Positions 1 to 9,788 of a DNA stretch of 64,000 nt are shown piece after piece. Made by a program: the position numbers and the translations under genes. Each line of letters begins with the position of its first letter. The first letter of the stretch is position 1. The stretch lies in assembly GCA_025937895.1 (NCBI GenBank), contig JAICQL010000003.1:1-64000 (forward strand), in the 5' to 3' direction. The DNA is from Polyangiaceae bacterium (GTDB lineage: Bacteria > Myxococcota_A > Polyangia > Polyangiales > Polyangiaceae). The notes beneath the pieces are model-generated. The model did not search any database, was not told the DNA's origin, and was given only the letters and a program-made list of their open reading frames with translations.

Positions 1-1752
1 ACGACCTCCGCCGAGCTGGCCGACGAGAGCGCGCTCGACGTCGCGGACTCGCTCTCTCCCGAGCCGTTCGAGCCCGAAGTGGCACCAGCACCGGAGGCTG
101 CCCCGGAAGAGGTCCTGGTCGCTGCGACCCCGGAGGAGATCGAGGCCGAGGCCCTCGGCGGGCAGCAGCTTGGAGACGAGCAGATTGAAGCAGAGGAGCT
201 CGCGCTGGACGGCGAGCAGCTAGCTTCCGGCGCTGAGCGGGACGGGCTCGCCGAGCTGGAGCCAGCGCCGGAGTCGGCGATCCCCGACTCGGACGCGCTG
301 GAGGTGGAGCTCGCTCCCGAGTCGGAGGTCAGCCCCGAGTCCGTGCCGCTCGATGGCGAGCTGCTGCTGGAGTCGGAAGGGGAGCCCGTGCTCGGCGCCG
401 AGCTGGAGCCGGAGGTGGCCACGGCGGAGCCGCCGCGGGTCGCGGCGGTGCAGTCGACATCGGAGCGGCAGACGGTGCCGGAGACCTTCGCCGCCAAGCG
501 CCGGGATGCTCCGCTGCCCAGCTTCGACATTCCGGACGTGGAAGCGCTGGCCGCTCGTCGCGGTCTGGCCGCGGCGGAGTCACGCGCCCCCGCGGCGCTC
601 CCCGCCCTCTCGGAGGATGATGACGACGCGGTCACCCACATGGGCCTGCCGGTCGTGCCCGAGGCGGCAAACGACTATCCGGCGGCCGTGTCGGCCGTGG
701 CTGCGAGCGGTTTTGCTGTGGCAGATCCAGCCGTGGCAGCGCTGCGGAGCCTGGACGCGGACATCGCCCTGGGCGACTCCCGCCGCGCGACCACGCGCGT
801 GATCCCGCGCCTGGATCCGAAGTCGATCCCGCAGCGGCCGCCCGCGCAAGCGCCTGCAGGGCCGCCGCTCGCTGAACGCGTAAAGGGTCTGGCGCGGGAC
901 ACCTGGGCGCGCGTGAGTCAGCTGGTACCTGGCCCAGCGCCAGAGCCAGGCTGGGGTGCAGAGGCGCCTCCGGGGCGCCAGCGGCTCTCGTGGCTGATCG
1001 AAAATGTGCTGCCGCCGCTGAGCCTCGTGCTGTTTGGCAGCGGCCTGGGTGCCGGCCTCATCATGCTCGTCGACAATGACGAGCCGGCGCAGGCTCAGGC
1101 CGTTCAAGCCCTGCAGGAGTCCGCGGGTACCTCGCGGGCGCCGGTGACCTTGGCCGAGCGCGCGCGTGTGGGCGATGGTGATGCGCTGTACAGGATCACC
1201 AACATGCCGCACGAGGAGCGCACGAGCGCGCTCACGCTGGCGCTGGAGGCGGGCTACCAGGCACAGAAGCAGAAAGAGTTCCGCGAGTTCGTCAAGGCCA
1301 CCGGCAACGCCGGTAGTCCGTTGCCGGCCAGCGCAGTGAGCCGCATGGTGGACTACGCCACCAGCCCGGAGACGATGCTGTCGGCATTCCAGGAGCTTAC
1401 CCAGTGGCCCGGCTCCACCGGACCGGACTTGCTGTATGCCGTCTGGGAAAAGGCTGCGGGCGGCAGCCGCGCCGCCAGCCTGGCGCAGCAGCTCCTGTAC
1501 TCGACGGATCAAAGGGCGAAGGCTTCGCCGGCGCTCCAGGTGGCGCTCGATCTGCGCGCGGCCACGAGCTGTGACGACTACCTGCGCGTGCTGCCCGCCG
1601 TGGTGCGCGACGGAGATCAGCGCAGCAGCGCCACCCTCCGCTATCTGGGCCACAGCGACGGCTGCGGCACGGACGGCAAGCAGGACTGTTACCCCTGCCT
1701 GCGCGAGGGGCAGCTGCTCGATGACGCGCTGAAGGCCGTCGAGCAGCGCTGA
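1..1752 (+). CDS. Hypothetical acidic N-terminal/TM protein, 5'-truncated by the window edge
   Basis: Frame 1 is open from base 1 through the 79..1752 ORF; Glu/Ala/Pro-rich N-terminal part, then one TM segment (PPLSLVLFGSGLGAGLIMLV) and a Cys-containing C-terminus. Confidence 0.7.
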   Translation, partial: TTSAELADESALDVADSLSPEPFEPEVAPAPEAAPEEVLVAATPEEIEAEALGGQQLGDEQIEAEELALDGEQLASGAERDGLAELEPAPESAIPDSDALEVELAPESEVSPESVPLDGELLLESEGEPVLGAELEPEVATAEPPRVAAVQSTSERQTVPETFAAKRRDAPLPSFDIPDVEALAARRGLAAAESRAPAALPALSEDDDDAVTHMGLPVVPEAANDYPAAVSAVAASGFAVADPAVAALRSLDADIALGDSRRATTRVIPRLDPKSIPQRPPAQAPAGPPLAERVKGLARDTWARVSQLVPGPAPEPGWGAEAPPGRQRLSWLIENVLPPLSLVLFGSGLGAGLIMLVDNDEPAQAQAVQALQESAGTSRAPVTLAERARVGDGDALYRITNMPHEERTSALTLALEAGYQAQKQKEFREFVKATGNAGSPLPASAVSRMVDYATSPETMLSAFQELTQWPGSTGPDLLYAVWEKAAGGSRAASLAQQLLYSTDQRAKASPALQVALDLRAATSCDDYLRVLPAVVRDGDQRSSATLRYLGHSDGCGTDGKQDCYPCLREGQLLDDALKAVEQR

Positions 1753-1777
1753 GCGCGCGCTGTGTCGGTGAAGGCGC

Positions 1778-3361
1778 TCAGAAGTTCGTGCTGAAGCGCA
1801 GGCGCACGGCCAGGCCCTCGGGGTGCCGGTCGATGTACGCCGTGCCTTCCGGATCCGTTGCGTCGTACAGATCCGCCTGAGCCTGAGACACAACCAGCTT
1901 GACCATGGCGTTGTTGACCCCGAGCGGTAACGCCGCGTAGGCGGCCGATTGCACGTGGAACTCCTTGTTCTTGTTGTCGAGCACCAGCTCCGTGCGGTTC
2001 GCGCCCACGCCCAGGATCAACGGGTGAGGCAGCAGCCAGCTACCCACGTCGAGCTCGAAGAAGCCACCAAAGCTCATGCGCCGGCCACTGGCTGACAGCT
2101 CGCGCTCGGGCTTGCCCTCGGCGTCACCCACGAGCTGGTTCTTCTCGTCCCAGCCGATGGCGAAGCTGCCGCCCAGGTTCACGGGGCTGAAAGCTACCCG
2201 CAGTCCGCCGCCAGCGCCGTAGTTGCTGGAGGCACCGCACTCCGCGCACTCCACCGCGCGCTCCTCCGGGGTGCCCGCGTTTTGAATGGCGTTGGGCGGC
2301 CCGGTCTGAGCCTGACGCCGATATTCCGCGGCGGCCGAGAGCTGCAGGAACTCCCACTGCAGGTCCATCGCCAGGCGCCCGCCGAGCGTATCGCTGCCGC
2401 GATTGTCCGCCAGGCCATACGCCGCGGCGAGCTCGAAGCCCAGGATGTCCGCCGGATAGTAGTGCAGCGCAGCGCGCCCGGCGACCTCACCACCCACGTA
2501 AGGTGAGTTACGCAGGAAGATGTAGTCCACCTCGTAGGTGCGGACCGCGAAATCATTGTTCGAGATCGGGTAGCTCTTGCTCGCGCCGTTGTCCTCGAGG
2601 GTGAACAGATCGAAGCCGAGCCCCTTGTGGTATACGCGCCAGGTCATGAAGCGCCCGACTTGCAGATCCCACTTCTTGCCGTTGCCGTACTGCACGTACA
2701 CGTCATCGGCGTTGATCTGATACCTGTTGTTCTGCTCCTGGACCCAGGTCACGAACTGGGCAACCACTGTCAGAAAGTACGTGCTCTCCGGAAACTGATA
2801 GTGGAACGTCGGCCCCAGGACGAAGCGACCGCGCAGATCGTGTAGCGTCTCCTTCGGGCGATCGGGCTGCTCTGGGTATTTGTAGCGAGCGTAGCCGACG
2901 TCGAGCTCGATCTGGCCGTGCATGCGGCCCCCTGCCCAGGTCAGCGGCGCCCAGATCTGCTCTTCCGGTAGCCGATACGTGGCGGCCTGGCTGCGATGCT
3001 CCTCCACCACCTGGCGCGGCACGCCAGCGCCTGCCTCGCCTGCGGTGAGACTCGGCTCGCCCTCGTTATCGGTGGCCTCCTCGCTGTCCGCGTCCGCGTC
3101 TGCGCTCTCTGCTTCGCCGGGCTCTTCCTCTTCACTGTCCGCGTCCCAGGCGTCCTGCTCGTCTTGTGCGTGAGCGAACGCCGCGGGCAACAGCAACCCT
3201 GCACACGTTGCCGCAGCAACCAGCCAGGGTAGAGCGCCCAGCGTGCGCGCAGGCCGCCGCCTGCGCGCGGCCACCAGCGATGGAGCGCACCAAGAGTCCG
3301 AAGCGAGCACGCGTGCGGGTTTAGTCGAAGGCCTCAGCCAACACCAGGACAACGGGGGCAA
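1778..3361 (-). CDS. Signal-peptide-bearing putative outer-membrane beta-barrel/porin-like protein
   Basis: Hydrophobic signal ending AFAHAQ, acidic linker, then alternating aromatic beta-strand pattern ending in RLRFSTNF (C-terminal Phe); exact start uncertain. Confidence 0.7.
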   Translation of the reverse strand: MPPLSWCWLRPSTKPARVLASDSWCAPSLVAARRRRPARTLGALPWLVAAATCAGLLLPAAFAHAQDEQDAWDADSEEEEPGEAESADADADSEEATDNEGEPSLTAGEAGAGVPRQVVEEHRSQAATYRLPEEQIWAPLTWAGGRMHGQIELDVGYARYKYPEQPDRPKETLHDLRGRFVLGPTFHYQFPESTYFLTVVAQFVTWVQEQNNRYQINADDVYVQYGNGKKWDLQVGRFMTWRVYHKGLGFDLFTLEDNGASKSYPISNNDFAVRTYEVDYIFLRNSPYVGGEVAGRAALHYYPADILGFELAAAYGLADNRGSDTLGGRLAMDLQWEFLQLSAAAEYRRQAQTGPPNAIQNAGTPEERAVECAECGASSNYGAGGGLRVAFSPVNLGGSFAIGWDEKNQLVGDAEGKPERELSASGRRMSFGGFFELDVGSWLLPHPLILGVGANRTELVLDNKNKEFHVQSAAYAALPLGVNNAMVKLVVSQAQADLYDATDPEGTAYIDRHPEGLAVRLRFSTNF

Positions 3362-3367
3362 CGTGCC

Positions 3368-5836
3368 TCAGTTGGAGACAGTGAAAGGCGCCGAGCGAAG
3401 GCTCGCTGGATCCGCGCTCGGGCCCACATACACGGTGTGCTCACCGGGCGAGAGCTCCCAGCCGCTGGTGCCCCAGTGCCGAAGATCGCGCACGGGCACG
3501 AACAGCTGCACGGCCTTGGATTCACCGGGCGCGAGCGCCACGCGCGTGAAGGCCTTCAGCTCCTTGGGGGGAGCCTCGTGCATCGCGCCGCGCGTGCCCG
3601 GCGGATAACCAACGTACAGCTGTACGATCTCCTCACCCGCCACCGTGCCAAGATTGCGCACCGTGACCTCCACGTTCAGGCGCCCGCTGGCGCTCACGCT
3701 GGAGCACAGCACGGTGGGCTCGCTGTACTCGTACGTGGTGTAGCTCAGGCCATGGCCAAACCAGAAGCGGGGCTGGGTGCCGGCGGCTTCAAAGCGACGG
3801 TAGCCATGCAGATACTCGAACGTGACCGAGGTAGCGGTGTTGCCGAAGAACGGATAGTGCGCCGCGTCCGTGGCGATGGTGAAGGGCAGCTTGCCGCTGA
3901 AGTTGATGTCACCAAACAGCAGGTTTGCCACCGCGCGGCCGCCCTCCTGCCCCGGGTAGAAGGTCTGGACGATGGCGTCCGCAGAGCCCATCCAGTCTTC
4001 CATGATGACGGCGCTGCCCACCGCGAGCAGCACCACGATCTTCACGTTCGGATCGGCAGCGCGCACCGCATTGATCAGGGCCGTCGGCTTCTGTTCGGTC
4101 CAGTGCCGGGGCTCGATGGTGGTGAGGGTGAGCGTGTCGCGATCACCGCCGCCGCCATAGGCTTCACCCTCGTCTTGGTGAGCCATGGTTACCGGGATGA
4201 TGGCGACCGTCTTGCCGACCGCGTCCGCCACGTTGGCGCTCTGCGTGACCGTCACGCCCGTGGCGCGCTCGGTGACCCCGGTCAGGAAGGAGATGCGATA
4301 CGGCGGAAAGGTCTGACTGCTGCCGCCGTCACCAAGGCCGTGTGCCGCTGCCACCGCCGCCTCGCGCGGGATGTCGGCATCCGGCCCCAGAAAGACGATG
4401 CTCTGCAGGGCGGGGGTGCCGAGCTCCCCGATGCTCTTGCCCAGTGGCAACACGCCGTTGTTCTTGAGCAGTACGGCGCCCTTCTCCTCGGCCTCGCGGG
4501 TCAGCGCCCGGTGGGTCTCGTTGTTGACGATGCTGGTGTCCTGCGGCTGGCCGTGTGTCTGCACGTACGCCGGGCTGAGCTGACCGAAGCGAGCGCGAGC
4601 GTTCAGGATGCGCTTCGCGGCGCGATCGATGGCCGCCACGTTGGCGGTGCCCAGCTCGCGGAAGGCAGCCGGGTTCGGCATCTCGATGTCGAGCCCCGCA
4701 TTGAGCGCCAGCTGGCCGTGACCAGCTCCCAGGGTGGCGCCCCAGTCCGACAGCACGAAGCCGCGCCAGCCGAAGCCACGCTCCGGATCGCTAGGCAGCT
4801 TGCGCAGGATGTTGGTCAACAGGTGCGTGTTCTCCGTGCTGGGCTGGCCGTTGACGTCGTTGTAGGCCGCCATGATGCAGGCCGGATCCGACTTCTCGAT
4901 CACGATCTGGAACGCACGCGTGTAGTTCTCGCGCAGGTTCTGCTCGTCGATGATGGCGTTCACCCCGCGCTGGTTGTCACCGCCGCGGTTCTCGTCCGTG
5001 TTGTTGCCGGCGTAGTGCTTCACGCAGGCGGGCATGCCCTGTGGGCCAGCCTGCAGACCACGCACGAAGGCAGCGCCGATCTCACCGATCAGCACCGGAT
5101 CTTCACCATACGTCTCCTGAGCACGGGCCCAGGCCGGGTGGCGCAGCACGTTGATGGTGGGCGCCAGCAGCAGGTCGGCGCGCAGCGCGCGCATCTCTGC
5201 CGCGAACACCGCGCCGATGCGCTCCTCCAGGTCGATGTCGAAGGAGGCCGCGCGCACCTCTGCCACGGGGAACGTGGTGGACTGCTCGTTCACCACGCCA
5301 CGCACGCCACGCGGGCCGTCGCGCATGCGGAAGGTGGGATAGTTGACGCGCGGCAAGGGCGCAGCCTCGAACGCGGTGCCGTTGTTCCAGTCGAAGTCCT
5401 CGTAGCCGGAGAGCAGCGTCTGTTTCTCGTTCAGCTGCAGCTGGCTGAACATCGCGTCTGCCTCGGGCGAGCTCTCCGGCAAGGTGGTGACCCGGGTGAA
5501 GCTCGGGTCCTCCTGCGGCGGGTAGCCGGCGGAGCACGACGGATCGTCATCCCCGACCGGCATGCTCGGCATGCCCGTCATCTCGCCGCCGAGGCCGCCG
5601 ATGTTGGGGCCGCCCTCGTTGTTGAGCCCCGGCGTGGCGCCCACCGAGCCCGGCCCGGCGTTGTTGCCGGCGCTGCCAGCGTTGCCACCCACGGGACCGA
5701 AGCCGGGCGTGTTCTGCGCGCCATCGCGCGCCAAGTTGGTGGGGTGGGGGGTGCAGGCCGAAAGAACGCTCCCCGAGAGCCAGGCGATCCAGACGAGGAT
5801 CGCAGCTCGGAAGAGCGCGAGGTTCGAGGCGGACAT
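3368..5836 (-). CDS. Glycoside hydrolase family 3 (beta-glucosidase-type) lipoprotein
   Basis: GH3 motifs (KHYAGNN, GFVLSDWGA, C-terminal fibronectin III-like domain); start set at MSASNLALFRAAILVWIAWLSGSVLSAC (lipobox) rather than the 6067 ORF start. Confidence 0.88.
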   Translation of the reverse strand: MSASNLALFRAAILVWIAWLSGSVLSACTPHPTNLARDGAQNTPGFGPVGGNAGSAGNNAGPGSVGATPGLNNEGGPNIGGLGGEMTGMPSMPVGDDDPSCSAGYPPQEDPSFTRVTTLPESSPEADAMFSQLQLNEKQTLLSGYEDFDWNNGTAFEAAPLPRVNYPTFRMRDGPRGVRGVVNEQSTTFPVAEVRAASFDIDLEERIGAVFAAEMRALRADLLLAPTINVLRHPAWARAQETYGEDPVLIGEIGAAFVRGLQAGPQGMPACVKHYAGNNTDENRGGDNQRGVNAIIDEQNLRENYTRAFQIVIEKSDPACIMAAYNDVNGQPSTENTHLLTNILRKLPSDPERGFGWRGFVLSDWGATLGAGHGQLALNAGLDIEMPNPAAFRELGTANVAAIDRAAKRILNARARFGQLSPAYVQTHGQPQDTSIVNNETHRALTREAEEKGAVLLKNNGVLPLGKSIGELGTPALQSIVFLGPDADIPREAAVAAAHGLGDGGSSQTFPPYRISFLTGVTERATGVTVTQSANVADAVGKTVAIIPVTMAHQDEGEAYGGGGDRDTLTLTTIEPRHWTEQKPTALINAVRAADPNVKIVVLLAVGSAVIMEDWMGSADAIVQTFYPGQEGGRAVANLLFGDINFSGKLPFTIATDAAHYPFFGNTATSVTFEYLHGYRRFEAAGTQPRFWFGHGLSYTTYEYSEPTVLCSSVSASGRLNVEVTVRNLGTVAGEEIVQLYVGYPPGTRGAMHEAPPKELKAFTRVALAPGESKAVQLFVPVRDLRHWGTSGWELSPGEHTVYVGPSADPASLRSAPFTVSN

Positions 5837-6142
5837 GCGAGGGTCTCCAGCCGTGGCTCGCGGCACCTCGTGCACGGGAGGGGCGAGCGCTCGGCAGTGG
5901 GGGGAGACATCAATAGACACCCCATCAGCCGGGCGTCCAAGACGATTTCTCCGATCGCGTAAATGAATCCCGCTGTCTCTCCCCGGCGCACCAGGTGCGC
6001 ACCCGTCGCCTGCTGCAGGGCTGGAGCGCCGCGCGGGCGGATTTTTGTAGCCCTTTTGCTGTTTCACCAGCTGCGACGAGCGACTGGGAAGCTCGCCGTC
6101 GAGCCCCGAGAGCAGGCACAGGCGCGGAGGCGCCCCGCGTGG

Positions 6143-7177
6143 TCAGGCCTTCTTCACGTGCAGGCCACACTCGCGCTGGGTTGCGTCCTCCCACCACCAG
6201 CGAGCGGCTCGCTCGTGCTCACCGGGACGGATGGGACGCGTGCATGGCTGGCACCCGATCGAGATGAAGCCATGGTCGTGCAGCGAGTTGTACGGCACCT
6301 TCTCGCGTCGGATGTACTCCCAGACCTGGGCCGAGGTCCACGCTGCCAGGGGGTTGAGCTTCAGCAGCTTGCCGCCGGCTCCGCTGAAGCTCTTGTCCAG
6401 CTCCAGCACCGCCACGTCGGTGCGCGTCGGGCTTTGATCGCGGCGCTGACCGCTCGCCCAGGCGTACAGGGGGGCGAGGGCGCGCTTCAGCGGCTCCACC
6501 TTGCGGATGCCGCAGCACTCGCCATGGCCATCCTCGAAGAAGCTGAACAGCCCCTTCTTTCGCACGAGCGCCTGCAAGGGCTCCGGCTGAGGCGTCATGA
6601 TCTGCAGCTCGACCCCGTAGAAAGCCCGTACCCGATCCAGGAAGCGGTACGTCTCCTCGTGCAGGCGCCCCGTATCCAGGCAGAACACGCTGTACGGTAG
6701 CCCGCTGCGTGCGGCCAGATCGATCAGCACCACGTCTTCGGCGCCGCTGAAGGCGATGCCGCAGCGCGCGCCGTAGCGGCGCAGGGCCCAGCTCAAGATC
6801 TCTGCCGGCGGGGCGCTGGCCAGCTGTGCCTGCGCCTCGCGCAGCTCGGCCTCGCTCAGCTCCGGCGGCGGGCCAGCGGCTGCACCATTGCCCGCGCTGC
6901 CAGCCGCGGCCCCCAGCTCCTGCACCAGCTTGAGCGTGCTGGTGAGCACCCGGTCGGGCTGCCCGGGGTCGGTGATGACGAAGAAAGGCGCCAGCTCCAC
7001 CTGGTAGCGCTCGGCCAGCTGTGCCCCGGGTGAGCTGGCATCCCCCTCCTTGGCCCAGACCACCTCGTCGATGCGGTCCCAGAGGCCGCGGCGCTCCAGC
7101 AGCTCCTGCGCCTGCACGCACTTGGCGCAGGGCTCGCCGCTGGCCAGCAGCTTCTTGACCATCGTGATTTTTCGCAT
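6143..7177 (-). CDS. cysH: Phosphoadenylyl/adenylyl-sulfate reductase with N-terminal glutaredoxin/thioredoxin-like domain
   Basis: PAPS/APS reductase domain (IAFSGAEDVVLIDLA, FCLDTGRLHEETY, ECGLH end) with CC and CxxC pairs (GECCG, GCQPC) plus N-terminal CAKC redox motif. Confidence 0.87.
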   Translation of the reverse strand: MRKITMVKKLLASGEPCAKCVQAQELLERRGLWDRIDEVVWAKEGDASSPGAQLAERYQVELAPFFVITDPGQPDRVLTSTLKLVQELGAAAGSAGNGAAAGPPPELSEAELREAQAQLASAPPAEILSWALRRYGARCGIAFSGAEDVVLIDLAARSGLPYSVFCLDTGRLHEETYRFLDRVRAFYGVELQIMTPQPEPLQALVRKKGLFSFFEDGHGECCGIRKVEPLKRALAPLYAWASGQRRDQSPTRTDVAVLELDKSFSGAGGKLLKLNPLAAWTSAQVWEYIRREKVPYNSLHDHGFISIGCQPCTRPIRPGEHERAARWWWEDATQRECGLHVKKA

Positions 7178-7357
7178 GCGTCGGAGCCTTTCAGGGCCGC
7201 TTCACGGCAACCGACACAACGTGGGGACGCGACCGCACGCGGTCAAGTCGGCGCGCCGCGCGCTCGGCCCGGCCAGCCTTTGCCACACGCCACGGAGCGA
7301 ATCAAGCGCCTCTCCTGTGAATCCGAGCCCGCCGCGCGGCAGCCCCTGTCCCGGATC

Positions 7358-8533
7358 CTATCCGGACTGGGTCAACCACTGGCCCAGAGTGGCCGTGATA
7401 CGCTCGCAGCTCCTGCCGTCAGCTTGCGAGATGTGGCGGCGGACGAAGGCCGCCGCGAGCTCGCTGCAACACCCGGGCTCTGCCAGGGCGCGCGTCACCC
7501 CCGCGATCAGCTCGTGGAAGCTGCGCGCGCGCAGGCCGCCGATGTCGTCTGGCGAGACCTTCCAGCTCGACAGCGGATCTTGCACCTTGCGCCGCCACAG
7601 CGTGCCCCAGCGCAGCACGCGCTGGTAGTTCGGGCCGTCCTGGGCGATCGGGTCGATGTGTACGCTGGGCTTGCCCGTGTAGTAGAAGGCGTTGAGCAGC
7701 GATGAGTAGTTGGAGACCAGCACCGAGCTCAGCAGCAGGTCCACCAGCGAGTCCGGATGATCGCTCTTGAATTTCAGCTGCACGTGCCGGTGGCGCGCGG
7801 CCAGCGCCTCCATCCGCTGCACGTCGGCGCGTGCGTAGCGGTGCCGATCGTGCATGCGAATGAGCAGGTTGGCTCCCAGCTCGCCCACGTGCCGCGCCAG
7901 CCGCTCGTGCAGCTCCTCGTCGTCGCCCCAGTGTGAGAGCGCGCCGCCGTGGTGCCAGGTCATGCCCAGCAGCACCGTGGGGCGGCTCAGATCGATGGGA
8001 TAGTGCTCCTGCATGGCGCCCGGTGTGAGCCGCGTGTGCAAGGGGGCGTCAGGCAGCAGCAGGTCGGAGTAGGCCGAGCCCAGCGGCAGCACGTTTTCGG
8101 CCGCAAACCCCGAGTGCTCGATGCGGTAGTCGCGGTCGCGCTCGCCGAAGGCGTGCCAGCGAAAGTCACGGTTGGGACGATCGACGGGGCCCACCAGCTT
8201 GCGCAGCTCGCGCTTCATCGTCGACAGATCATCCACCCGCCAGCCGTAGCCGTGCCACAACACGTACAGCCGCCGCGCCAGCCGCCGCTTGGGTAGATGA
8301 TTGTCCACGATCAGACAATCCGGCGCGAAGCCGCGGATGGCCTCCAGGGTGGACGGCGCACGGCGATCCAGCAGCTGGCTCGTCAGCGGCAGCAGCTGCG
8401 CCGCCGGCTCCGCCGCGTAGCGCTCCGGATCATCCAGGGCCACCAGCACCTCCACCCCGGCCTGGCGAGACAGGTAGCTGGCCAGCGCCTGGTTGTCCGC
8501 CTGAAAGCTGGTGGACCAAAAGCAAATTCGCAT
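7358..8533 (-). CDS. CDP-glycerol glycerophosphotransferase-like / glycosyltransferase-fold protein
   Basis: Motifs VLWHGYG, RMHDRHRY and VSNYSSLLNAFYYTGKPSVHIDP resemble the CDP-glycerol glycerophosphotransferase family. Confidence 0.65.
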   Translation of the reverse strand: MRICFWSTSFQADNQALASYLSRQAGVEVLVALDDPERYAAEPAAQLLPLTSQLLDRRAPSTLEAIRGFAPDCLIVDNHLPKRRLARRLYVLWHGYGWRVDDLSTMKRELRKLVGPVDRPNRDFRWHAFGERDRDYRIEHSGFAAENVLPLGSAYSDLLLPDAPLHTRLTPGAMQEHYPIDLSRPTVLLGMTWHHGGALSHWGDDEELHERLARHVGELGANLLIRMHDRHRYARADVQRMEALAARHRHVQLKFKSDHPDSLVDLLLSSVLVSNYSSLLNAFYYTGKPSVHIDPIAQDGPNYQRVLRWGTLWRRKVQDPLSSWKVSPDDIGGLRARSFHELIAGVTRALAEPGCCSELAAAFVRRHISQADGRSCERITATLGQWLTQSG

Positions 8534-8623
8534 CGTGCTGCGCAGGCCGAGGGGTACCTGGAGGTCGCGCCGGCGGCGCTTCTAGCAAAACTCCAGCTCG
8601 GGAACTAGCCTGCCACCTGCAGC

Positions 8624-9754
8624 ATGTCGCTCCCCCCAGTCCGGCGCATCGCGCTATTTTGCACGAACTTTCTGCCCACTTCGCAGGTCTTCGTGTACGA
8701 GCAGCTGCGGCAGTACCAGCGGTCGGAGGTGGACATCTTCGCCTGGCGCCGCTTTCACCGGGAGCGTTTTCCCTTTCCGCGCGTGCATCTGGCAGAAACC
8801 AGCTACGTGCTGCGGGGTGCCAGCCGGCGCTTCGAGCAAGCTTTCGCCGAGCGCCGCTTCGATCTGGTGCACGCCCATTTCGGTCCCGCCGGGGCGTATG
8901 CTTGCCGCCATGCAGCACGCCACCGGCTGCCGCTGCTGGTGACGTTTCATGGTTATGACGTGCCGCTGCTCACGAGCCGGCGTCGCTTTCTGCCGCTACA
9001 CCTGCCGTATGCGCTGGGCAGCGCCGCGATGCTGCGCGAGCTGACGCTCGGGCTGTGCGCGTCGAGCGAGCTGAAGTCGATGCTGGTCCGGCTGGGGGTG
9101 GACGAGCAGCGCCTGCGCGTACACCGCCTGGGCGTCGATCTGGCGCGCTTTCGCTGCGCGGAGGGCCCCCGCGAGCCCCTGGTCTTGATGGTGGGCCGCC
9201 TGGTGGAGAAGAAGGGCTTCGATGACGGTCTGCGTGCCTTCGCGCATGCGCGCGCGCTCGGGGCACAGGCGCGCCTGGCCATCGTGGGAGAGGGCGAGCG
9301 CCGGGCCTCTCTGCAGCGGCTGTCACGCCAGCTCGGCCTCGGCTCGGAGGTGAGCTTCCTCGGCAGCAAGAGCAACCAGGAGGTGGCGGAGCTGCTGGCC
9401 CGCGCCAGCGTGTTGCTCGCCCCCAGCGTGGTGGCGCGTGACGGGAACCGCGAGTCAGGCTTGATCGTGGTGAAGGAGGCCTCGGCCTCCGGCACGATCC
9501 CGATCGGCACGCTGCACGGCGGTATTCCGGACAGCATCGAGCACGGGCAGACCGGGTTTCTCGTCGCCGAGCACGATCCGCAAGCGATGGGCCGCCATCT
9601 GGCTGAGCTGCTGCGCGAGCCGGAGCTGCGTCAGCGGCTGGCCCGCGCCGGGCGGGCCAAGATGGAGCGCGAGTTCGACAACCGGCGCCTCGTCGCCGAG
9701 CTGGAGGACATCTACGAGGAGGTCTGTCAGCGCTGGCGGCCGCCCGCCAGCTGA
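8624..9754 (+). CDS. Glycosyltransferase family 4 (GT-B)
   Basis: HAHFGPAG, VGRLVEKKGFDDGL, ESGLIVVKEASASGTIPIGT; divergent from the 7358 gene. Confidence 0.88.
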   Translation: MSLPPVRRIALFCTNFLPTSQVFVYEQLRQYQRSEVDIFAWRRFHRERFPFPRVHLAETSYVLRGASRRFEQAFAERRFDLVHAHFGPAGAYACRHAARHRLPLLVTFHGYDVPLLTSRRRFLPLHLPYALGSAAMLRELTLGLCASSELKSMLVRLGVDEQRLRVHRLGVDLARFRCAEGPREPLVLMVGRLVEKKGFDDGLRAFAHARALGAQARLAIVGEGERRASLQRLSRQLGLGSEVSFLGSKSNQEVAELLARASVLLAPSVVARDGNRESGLIVVKEASASGTIPIGTLHGGIPDSIEHGQTGFLVAEHDPQAMGRHLAELLREPELRQRLARAGRAKMEREFDNRRLVAELEDIYEEVCQRWRPPAS

Positions 9755-9788
9755 GGCCCTGGCGCGGCCCGCAGCCGCTGCCCGGCGC

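Noticed and set aside
3437-5962. 841-aa plus-strand ORF
   Set aside because: Antisense shadow of the GH3 gene; low-complexity Arg/His/Ala composition typical of opposite-frame ORFs in GC-rich DNA
7358-9754. Complete polysaccharide biosynthesis cluster
   Set aside because: Only two glycosyltransferase-type genes; flanks are unrelated
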